The notes under the pieces were generated by a model. It ran no database searches. It was not told where the DNA came from and saw only the letters and a program-made list of their open reading frames with translations. A program made the position numbers and the translations under genes. From Branchiostoma floridae (Eukaryota > Chordata > Leptocardii > Amphioxiformes > Branchiostomatidae), in NCBI RefSeq assembly GCF_000003815.2, contig NC_049984.1, forward strand, positions 10,400,460-10,464,459: DNA of 64,000 nt. The letters are read 5' to 3'. Shown in pieces: positions 55,996-64,000 of this stretch. How positions within the stretch are numbered: position 1 is the first letter of the stretch; each line of letters starts with the position of its first letter.

Positions 55996-56430
55996 CTACA
56001 CATGTCCCCAAACAGCAGCGCGGACGGACCTGATTACCGCCATCATGAGTCCCCTTCCCGCCGCCCGGTACTCCACAGAGAGGTGATGGACGGGCTTTGT
56101 TGCGCGGCGGGGGTGACAAGGGCACGGCAAATTCGCCATTTGGGGATATTGATTGTACATTGATTGCCCCCCATGCAATAAAAACCATCACCTTAGTCGT
56201 GATTTACGCGCTGGGCTGCCCTGACCCGCCAAAGTGCCGCATGGGTTTGGCAGCCACCAGAAACCGGCGTCATTACCTCCGCGCCAGGGCGCCATTTTTC
56301 TGCATCAACTGCAGTTTTCCCGCCAAAGGCACACAGACGGTGATGGAGTGTTTGGTTCAGTCGGTTGACCCCTCGAGCGTACAGTTCCAACGGCCCTGCT
56401 CCTCGATTCTATTATTCAAATCGCATTAAA
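55996..56430. other. GC-rich block with short open frames on both strands
   Basis: It stands out against AT-rich neighbours. The minus strand holds a frame of 54 codons from MYNQYPQMANLPCPCHPRRA to a stop at 55996, 33 bases before an AATAAA. The plus strand has a cysteine-containing frame to about 56429 (LGCPDPPKCRMGLAATRNRR). Neither is recognised. It may be an unlinked terminal exon, a non-coding RNA, or an old insertion. Confidence 0.25.
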
Positions 56431-56947
56431 CGTTTCGGTGGTTTTCCAGTGCCAGATGTAATTCAGATCATATTTTCTGGTCTCAAGTAGCAATTTAATT
56501 TTAGCCAAAGGGCAACAATAGTAGTTTGGCGAGTATAGAAGACCATCAGTCCTATGATCACAGAGAACGTGCAATGCATTCTACTTGGGCATCGTGATAT
56601 TTTCCTTGTTTTGTCATAAAGAGTCAGTTCTTTACAAAATTACAGTATATGATTTGCTGCAGTATCTGATATTTACATACTATAGATTTAAGAGAATCTT
56701 GTTAAACATCGCTTATACTAGTATGATATAAGTTATAGGCGTCATACACAGAAAGTAGGTATTTTGTCACGGAGCACATTAAATGTTAATGCAGAAACCA
56801 TCCCAGTAAAATGTACATATTTACATGTAATTATATACCAAATTACACAGCAGTACAAAGCATTTTATGTCGACAATACCTTACATACACGTGAACCTGT
56901 TCTAATAAAGTGAATTAGGTTTTCGTGGGCATTGAGAAAGAGAGGCG

Positions 56948-56953
56948 TTTATT
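56948..56953 (-). terminator. Candidate polyadenylation signal for ankyrin/coiled-coil gene
   Basis: AATAAA on the minus strand about 205 bases after the stop codon at 57159-57161, a normal 3' UTR distance. Confidence 0.5.
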
Positions 56954-57158
56954 GGTGTGGACCAAATATTGAAATAAGAAATGCGTTTCTAGCAAATAGT
57001 CCATTCAGTTTGTGAGCAGCAGTTGACATGAACTGATATGAGAAGTGTTGAGAAGTCCCTCTGTATGATACAAACTTGTTCAAGACATAGCGACCAAACT
57101 GCAACGTGGTCGAACATGGTTGGGTATAAAGTTTGGTTTCGGGCAGATAGTTCTGCCT

Positions 57159-57984
57159 CTAGCTCCTAGCGGCGTACTGCAAAGACATGCGCCTTTGTGT
57201 ACTCTTCGGCCTCAACGAGACCCTCCCCATCTTCTTCTCTACTTCCTGCAGCTCTTCCTTTAGCTTCAGCCATCTCTGGTAGTCCTTCTCTGCCTCCTTC
57301 TGTTTCTGACGCTCCTTCTCCAGCTCCTCCTGTTCCTTCCTCAGCACCCACTTCTGATACTCCTCCGCAGACATCTTCTGCCGCCTCTCCTTCTGCTGAC
57401 TCTTCTCCTTATCCTCTTCGTACTCCTCCATCTTGTGTATTTTCTCAAGTTCCTTTTGTCGGCTCCAATCGTCGAAACTTAGCCTCTTCTTGTACTTCGC
57501 GTCCTCTCTGAGAGCCTGCTCGTGCATCTCCTGTAGGCGGTTCCACGTCTTCTGTTCCTCCTCAAACTTCTTTCTCTCTTCCACTTCCTCTAGCCACTCG
57601 TCGAAAGTTTTCTTCTGGTTCGGTGAGGGACCTGTCGGTAGCTTCGCCCTGCTGGGTAGCGCCGCAGGAAGGCTGACTCTTCGGAGCCCTGTGAGGCGGC
57701 GGCCCGTGAGAGACGGCCGGGGTCGAGCCGGAGGGCAGGCGGGATCTAAGCCGATAAAAGCATGACGGGGACTGTTGGGAGGAGCAATCGGTTCTACTTC
57801 CTCTGTGGAACTCATGGACTTCAGGATGCTGGCTGCATCTGCTGTAATGGAGGCAGGATGATGGTGGCGCCTCGGTGTCAACCCCGGCAACGGCGACAAA
57901 CGGTCGTCTGCTTCGCTGGATTCACTCCCCCTGCGCAAGTTGGCGATCCGAGGCTGTGGTGTCCCTCCCCATGTCTTCACTCGC
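57159..57984 (-). CDS. Last exon: Pro-rich region and coiled coil
   Basis: Acceptor tttctacag; the first full codons read RVKTWGGTPQPRIANLRR. The GTG at 57978-57980 is Val inside the frame, not a start. The coiled coil begins after SPNQKKTFDEWLEEVEE and runs to SLRPKSTQRRMSLQYAARS then TAG. Charged heptad-like sequence is rich in Glu, Lys and Gln. Confidence 0.9.
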
Positions 57985-60900
57985 CTGTAGAAACAAACAA
58001 CACAGACTTAACATGCGAGTGTTAATTATGCCCTCCTGGAATCAATCAACTTTTAGAAGCTGCTGAGAAATTTTCCACTTTCTCATTTACAAAAAAACAA
58101 TGATTAGTTCGGCGGTTCTGTACGAGAGGGGATTTTTTAGATATTTATCTTTGCATTTATGTGCTAGTTTTGCCTTTATCTTCCCTGCACACCGGGTAAG
58201 GAACGGATGAAAAGCTTTAGCGCCCTTCATTAACGACAATCTCAAGATTCATGTAACACTGCTGGGGAGATGGGACTGCTGATTGTTAGGCGTGAGGGCG
58301 GCAGACATGACCTAACTTGACTGTAAACTTCGTCTAATCCAAAAAGGATTAGAAACTTTAAAGAATTGAAAATCTTATTATTGCTTTGCCAACCACGATT
58401 ACCTCGACAACTCCCTTATCATCGCCGCCATCACTAAAAACCGTGCATACATGTGTGTCTGAGTTTGTGCCTGGTCGCCAGTTAACTTTGCGTGAACGCT
58501 TTTTGAAGATTGAAGTGCATCTACCAAGAGTAGATAACTTTTGCAGAATCTAATTCACCGTATATATTTCGAAGAAATGCTACTACACGCAGTAACGTGC
58601 CTGTACATGTACATTACGGGTAACTAAAGCTGGTCGATGTGATTGGCTTCTTGAAATTCGTGTTTTGTTAATAATGAGGCATTCAAGAGCGCTCATTTTT
58701 GTTATCTCAAAGCGATTGTATCTCCTTTTGGTACACCAAGTGTTTGTCAACATATATGCGTGTATCCGATATCTTCACGAGGAAGGGGCCCGAGTTAGAA
58801 AACGGACTGTGTAGATCCGAGATACTATGAGTAGTCAGTACGCTATAGCATCAAGGGAGACATGGGGAAAGGCTTGCCCCAGCACATTTATAAAGCAATC
58901 TACGCCGTATCGTGTGTGATAAATCGCAGGTAAGAGTCAAGGTATCACCTTTGTCACCCACCGGACGTCATCTGATCGCGTTTGGTGCGTCATGCTTCCA
59001 TTAAGAAGGCTGGTCTTTCTAAGACGTATGAGGAGGAGGAAGCGTGATAGACTGCAACAGCGGATGTATAAGGGCCTTGGGGCTGTCTAAAGGTTTCTCA
59101 GGGAGATCCGTAAAGAAGAGACATATCGGTCCTTCTTATGTGTTCTCTTTCGCTTATAACTCTCCTCTTTTGGATCGATATGATTGATGAAATTTTAATG
59201 GTTGCCATATTCAAGCAATGGCAAAGGTATAAGTCCTTCCTCTCCCCAAAGGTCCAGGTGATGTCCAAGGGCAATTGGAGCGAGTAAGCTCACGAGGCCT
59301 GCAGGCAGACCCCGTCATCGGGCCGCTCATGCCTGGTTCTCTATATTGCCTTTTCACATGGGCGGCGACCTCTGAGCAACCAAAGCTAACTATTTCATAG
59401 ATAAAGAAATATTTTGTTTACGTTGTGTGTTTTGTTGTCCTTTTTAGCGATCGCCGTCCAGTGGAAATCATGCCTTAGTAGCCCATAGATAGCAACGTTC
59501 TCGCCATAACCTCACTTGTAAGTCAAATGGCCTTTAGACTTTTAATCCCCTTCGCAAATCAACTCCACACGCAAATAGCTAAAACACGCCCGAGGCTTGG
59601 TTGTTAACCTTGATAACGGCGTCCACCTTTGGGTTTCCGTGAAAGATACGAGAAGTAACGATGTAGAAAGCTCAGGGAGAGAGTGATTTACAAGGCAAAG
59701 TAGTGTGATAAGACTCCGGAAGAAAAGTCTTGCACTGCACTGCAGGTTAGCCAGTCTGTTATTACATATTTCATTTTGAACCTGATAATTATAAGTTCAG
59801 AATAGGCTTTCTTCGTGTCCTGGACAAAATTTCATTTGAAACAAAATCCTGGATCCTTTCACGAGTCATGAGTCCCTTTAAACTACTATCCTTATGTCTT
59901 ATCCTTCTCGGTTCAAGCTTTTTTTTCCTATGTGCCTTTCACCTCATTATACTTCCGTAACACTATGTCTCTCTGGGACATTCAAGGTGAAGACGTAGTT
60001 ACGCTGGGACCCGCGTTCATTCCATGCGACGTGCCTCAGGTTGCGATTGGGCGCCCATAGTTTCATGGATCCATAGATTAGAGCTCTATGGGGCGAATGC
60101 TGACGGCTTGAACTGCTTGGGCAACAATACATCATAGCAGCCGCAGCATTCCGCATGGGGAACGATCATGAACTGAAATCGAAGGACTTCTACTTGGTTT
60201 AAGTGTTGATTCAAAACTTCCCTATTAAAGAAATGCGATATCGTTCACCTTATGTTCTGTTTAACTCCCAGGCTTAGATTTCATGGTGCCAAGTCTTTGA
60301 AGTTTTCTGTGGAATATGTTTCTTTGGAGAAGGAATGAAAAATCTTCCCTCCCACAGGCACCGTCTCGTGATGTATGGGCATTGTCATTTTTACGAGGTC
60401 TTCCAGGAAAGTCATTATCTCTGCCAAGGCTACGAGAATGGGCTGACAATATGGGATATATGACTGTGTGGAATGAAGGTCAAGTTCCGTCCGGGGCGCT
60501 TTTCCAATTATGAAGATGAATAGTGACCGGGGCTAAGGGTGGTCGGGCCCTTGCTCCTATGAGCATGCATCATCTACAGGTCTTCACCGGATACCGTTAT
60601 CCTGACATGACAGACGACCTCTTCAATGTACGATATCTATCTTACACAAACAGACGGCTTCATAACGGTATCTCCTGCTAACTGTACGCCCATGGCACGG
60701 TCTGGACCTACAGACTACGCACTTCCTTGTACTCTGACACACAATGGTAGATTTGAGACCTTTACAGCTTGCCAAAGCAATAGTAGGTTTTGCTCTCAGG
60801 AGTCACGACATTGTGGCGACGTTCCTGGCAAAATCCATAGATGTTCATGATGGAGATCACTGAAGGGCAAGTTAAGGAGGATAGACATGTCACCTGTGCC

Positions 60901-61954
60901 TATTGATACACCGTACTTTGATAAATGACTTATTCCAAAGCCATCTATTGTGTTACCTCTGGAGGACGAACATAACTAGTCTGCACAATGTAAAATGCCA
61001 TCTATAGAAAGCAAGTAGTCTATGCCATAGCCTTTCAAGTGAAGTTTTCTGGAGCCAAAATTGAGTTTCGTAATGATAAGCTCAAGTCACAGTTGTTTTC
61101 GTACTAGAATGGGGATGAAAGGAGGGAGAGACATGCATGCAAGGATGGAATGAAGAAGAGAGAGATGCAAGGAGGGAAGTGGGGGAAGGGGAGAAAAGTA
61201 CTCACCCGACAAGTGCAGAGTTTGGCCTGTTGACCAGACTGACCACAGGGGCTGAGCTCCTCCGGCCAGCACTGCGGGTCCGAGAGAACTGCTTCAGTCT
61301 GTCCACCCTGCCCGGCTGCCCCTACAGTATTAGAAGTAAGTTTTAAATTTTATCAAGGCAAAAGACATATTCGCTCACTGCAAATAATGCTAAACTTTCT
61401 AAAAACTCATCATGACATTCATAGCAAGTAGAAATACCATACAGAACACATGACAAGCAGGGTTACTCACATTATCTTCTCTGTCAAAAGCTTCATCGTC
61501 TTCATTTCTGCTTCTGACTTTCTTCAGAGGGTTGATGTCTTCTTCTTTCGGAGTGCTGTGGTGCTTTCGGTTGGCTCTAGATTGGCTGGTACCTCCGTTA
61601 GGGGGCGCTATCAAATCGTCGTGTTTCTGACCATTCGACGAAGACTCATGTTCGTCCAATGAGGTTGTCGGGGATTTTCTGTTGCTCGTTTCAGCTGTCT
61701 CATCGCGTGCCCCGATACTGGAATGTGTTGACAACCGGTTGAAGGTCGACGATTCCTCGGTGTCCTGTTGCTGGTCTTCCCCGGGAGCCATATTGGCGGT
61801 TCTCTGAACCTGGCCGTTGGGAAGATCTGATGTGTCGGCTCCGTGGTCCAAAAGGACGTCCACACACTGACTGTGGCCGCGGGCATGGGCGATGAGGAGC
61901 GCGCTGCGTCCCCCTGTGGTCTTTCGGTTGACGTTCTGTCCATCCGCCAACAGC
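57159..61954 (-). CDS. Ankyrin-repeat and coiled-coil protein, 3' portion
   Basis: Three minus-strand exons (61471-61954, 61206-61321, 57159-57984) join in phase 0 and 2 to a stop at 57159-57161, giving about 474 residues; upstream exons lie beyond 64000 or were not found. In order: the end of an ankyrin array (LLADGQNVNRKTTGGRSALL, then ARGHSQCVDVLLDHGAD), a long low-complexity Ser/Asn/Glu linker, a basic Arg/Ser segment, a Pro-rich region, then a charged coiled coil of about 150 residues with FDEWL, FDDWS, YQKWV and YQRWL motifs. Such [FY]xxW(L/V) repeats resemble CCDC34/CCDC181/MAP9-type microtubule or ciliary proteins; that is a resemblance, not a proven homology. The exon chain is well supported, the function is not. 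Confidence 0.82.
57985..61205 (-). other. Intron of ankyrin/coiled-coil gene (3.2 kb)
   Basis: It contains a fragment like MITE family A (about 59365-59480, ending GCGATCGCCGTCCAGTGGAA). Otherwise nothing coding is recognised; the open frames at 59947-60850 look random. Confidence 0.6.
61206..61321 (-). CDS. Internal exon: basic Arg/Ser-rich linker
   Basis: Acceptor aatactgtag and donor GTCGG|GTGAGT. It encodes GQPGRVDRLKQFSRTRSAGR and then RSSAPVVSLVNRPNSALVG, phase 0 in, 2 out. Basic and Ser-rich; no known domain. Confidence 0.8.
61471..61954 (-). CDS. Exon: ankyrin repeat end and polar linker
   Basis: Acceptor ttgcttccag and donor GATAAT|GTGAGT. The start completes a codon and reads LLADGQNVNRKTTGGRSALL and GHSQCVDVLLDHGADTSD, one full ankyrin repeat after the tail of another. 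A polar linker with NPLKKVRSRNEDDEAFDRED follows, possibly a nuclear-localisation-like basic patch. Confidence 0.85.
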
Positions 61955-64000
61955 CTGGAAGCAATAATCAATGAAAACGTGTCAAACATACTGCCAAGTC
62001 TTCCCAATACAGACCCTCGACATTCCAACGATTATCATTATCTTGTTGTAACACCCCACACTGGGATGAATCTATGTAGCTTCTGGCATGATCATGACAG
62101 AGAACTAAACAGCCATTTATGTATATCTTTATCTATATCTAATCTATAATTCGGATATGTTTTGTTAACCATGAAAAATGCAAACATTAGATTATTTGGA
62201 TTATTTCCATGTACAAATGATTCATGACCTATTCACGTAAAATAGTTATGAAGGATGGGCAGAAGCAAAGCAAATACCAAGAGTCGACAGACAGACCAGC
62301 ATGAGTAGCAAGGACAGCAATTCATTTAGTATTTTATATATTTGGACTTGATGTAATATAATTGTGACTCTAATCTGGTCCAAAGGAAAGTTAACTGTAC
62401 GTCAAGCAGACTACTTTCTCCAGGGACAGGGGCTACTTGAGGATAGCCATTAACTCTATTCAATAACCTGCAAACGCTGGGCGGAAATCAGTTTTCTATT
62501 AGCGCTTACAGAGAACCGTTAAGATTAAATCCATTGGACTAACGTCGATGCATAGCAGTCAGAATCGCGATTGGCCATTAAAGCAAGCGTGATTACATGA
62601 GAGGCTGGCAAAGCGTGACTAAATATCCACACGTTCGAGTAGATATACATGGGCGCTCTTCAACGAGAGAAGTACGGGTCCATGTAGACTAAGCAATTAA
62701 CCACCCGGGCTCTGTCCCTGGTGCTGATTGGACACATGATTAACTGCGGTGCTGTTAATTACTGCAGCCTGTCAGTTTGACTGATGAAGCCTAGCACGTT
62801 GTCTACTCTGATTGTCTCGCTGCTAGAAGTCAGCTTACTCCTGTAAGTGTAGTGTGCGCAGACTCAATATTGTGAAATCCAGCGCGAGCGGATTGCCTAT
62901 GTGCTCGGAATGATGTACCGCACTAAAAGCTTGTTAGAACCACTTCTGTCCCCGGAGGTGGCGGGAAAGGTCAAGTGGCGTCAGTTTGGGGAGCTCGTAC
63001 AGCCGTTCTGCTGATTCATCGTCAGGTCCGACAACTCACAGGAGTTTTCCCGTCACAACGGTTTTACTGGACGTGGGCTGACATGTAGGAGCATCCATGC
63101 TGGGCTCCACTTTACCTGTCCATCATTTTACCTCTTGGGAAATAGTAATTGTGCGGGAGTACGATTCAGATACTCTGTACACAATATCTGTCTTCTCTAT
63201 CAAGGCCAATGGAACATATGCTCATCTGATCAAAGAGTTTATTTGAGCTGAACTTGATCACTTGATTTTTTCTTGTGTACATCGTCAAGACTTTAACTGC
63301 GACTGAATTTATGATATTCAGATGAAAACGATAACACACCTTTGCTGTCTAGTGAATCTATTGAGCAAAATGTTTCGCAGATCAAGCCAAGTATTGCTTT
63401 CTAGTTCTATCATTCCGTACGATGCTCAGCTCCACAAAAACGAGAAGTCAAAACCCTTTTTGAATAGAGTTGACATTGTAAGATTCTTTTTATAGACCTA
63501 AGCCAAAGTGTTCTCATTAATTTCGGAATGTGTCACTTTCAGCAGAGGTGACATATTCAACAAAAGTTCACGACTCCCTTATCTTTAACGCTGTGTCCAT
63601 CCAGACTAGCATAACAAACGTAACCACACTGCTTCGATCATAACATCTCTTCTTCTATGTGCTCAATAGAGAGTGTGGGGCATATAGGTCGATCCGTGCT
63701 TACCATGGATCATTAAGCGCAGATATCGGGTCTATCGAATTCTGGTTTCTGCGCTGTAACATTAGGAGCTTGAGCTTGGCAATAATGGGATGATTATTGC
63801 CTTCCAAAGTAGTATTTGTTGCGCATGCCGTAATCTTGTGGGATCACCATCATGTTATTCCTATTCACGCCTGTCAGAACTTGAAGTCTGTTTAACGACC
63901 CATGACTGTGTAATCTATGTGCACAATTAAAGTCACAACTGCAAGCGTGTGTAAGAGTCAGGATGCATCAAGTTCTAACATAGATTACTACATTATACGG
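61955..64000 (-). other. Upstream intron of ankyrin/coiled-coil gene
   Basis: At least 2 kb without a recognisable ankyrin exon on the minus strand. It is AT-rich to 62.9 kb and richer in GC at 62.9-63.1 kb. No gene is supported here. Confidence 0.5.

Larger units (their letters stand above)
51023..57158. other. Intergenic region between CAP gene start and ankyrin/coiled-coil gene end
   Basis: It begins with GC-rich sequence (to about 51350) that should hold the CAP-gene 5' UTR and promoter; no TATA box is evident. It contains two family E MITEs (53029-53323, 54039-54302), a family A relative (about 53450-53570), an AT-rich stretch (54960-55900) and a GC-rich block (about 56000-56400). No gene is supported. 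Confidence 0.55.

Noticed and set aside
57197-58066. Plus-strand Ser/Pro-rich frames
   Set aside because: Antisense of the coiled-coil exon; Glu/Lys codons read as Ser/Leu/Phe on the other strand.
62865-63014. Plus-strand frame ending KWRQFGELVQPFC with a possible upstream acceptor
   Set aside because: About 45 codons only, no family match, and on the opposite strand to the ankyrin gene; chance cannot be excluded.
1-64000. CRISPR arrays, operons, phage or other prokaryotic systems
   Set aside because: The repeats are tandem satellites, microsatellites or inverted-repeat transposons without spacers, and the genes are spliced.

Overview
This window looks like invertebrate-chordate genomic DNA, most likely amphioxus (Branchiostoma). 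That assignment is an inference. It rests on short coding exons with GT-AG splice sites, long AT-leaning introns, a vertebrate-type tyrosinase-family gene, a mosaic CAP/EGF/ShKT gene, a CR1/L2-like LINE 3' end, a tRNA-derived SINE and many small inverted-repeat transposons. There is no sign of prokaryotic organisation. Three protein-coding genes can be reconstructed by exon joining with continuous phase.

(1) Positions 1-2799, plus strand: the 3' four exons of a tyrosinase-family membrane protein. Its 5' end lies outside the window. The reading frame and all splice sites are intact, but five of the six copper-binding histidine positions are substituted (Q, Q, N at CuA; N and R at CuB). It therefore reads as a conserved pseudoenzyme rather than an active copper oxidase.

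(2) Positions 4715-51022, minus strand: a complete nine-exon gene of about 46 kb for a secreted or surface protein of 388 residues. The order is signal peptide, CAP (SCP/PR-1) domain, CRISP-type cysteine hinge, a 24-nt microexon, EGF-like, ShKT, EGF-like, and a short tail ending in a hydrophobic GPI-type or membrane segment. Exons 5-8 are all phase 1-1 cassettes. The gene is convergent with the tyrosinase gene, with 1.9 kb between the two stop codons.

(3) Positions 57159-61954 and beyond the window, minus strand: the 3' three exons of an ankyrin-repeat plus coiled-coil protein. Its C-terminus carries repeated [FY]xxW motifs resembling CCDC34/CCDC181/MAP9-type microtubule or cilium proteins.

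The rest is intron and intergenic DNA packed with mobile-element debris. It includes several MITE families (some present in two or more copies), a roughly 890-bp foldback element with a related end nested at its centre, a compound element bounded by TTAA, a roughly 162-bp tandem satellite, minisatellites, microsatellites, a SINE present in both orientations and a 5'-truncated LINE. Less certain items are a 57-codon open frame with a TATA box inside intron 1 of the CAP gene, a palindrome with two octamer (POU) motifs, a consensus-like X-box, and a GC-rich block at about 56.0-56.4 kb.
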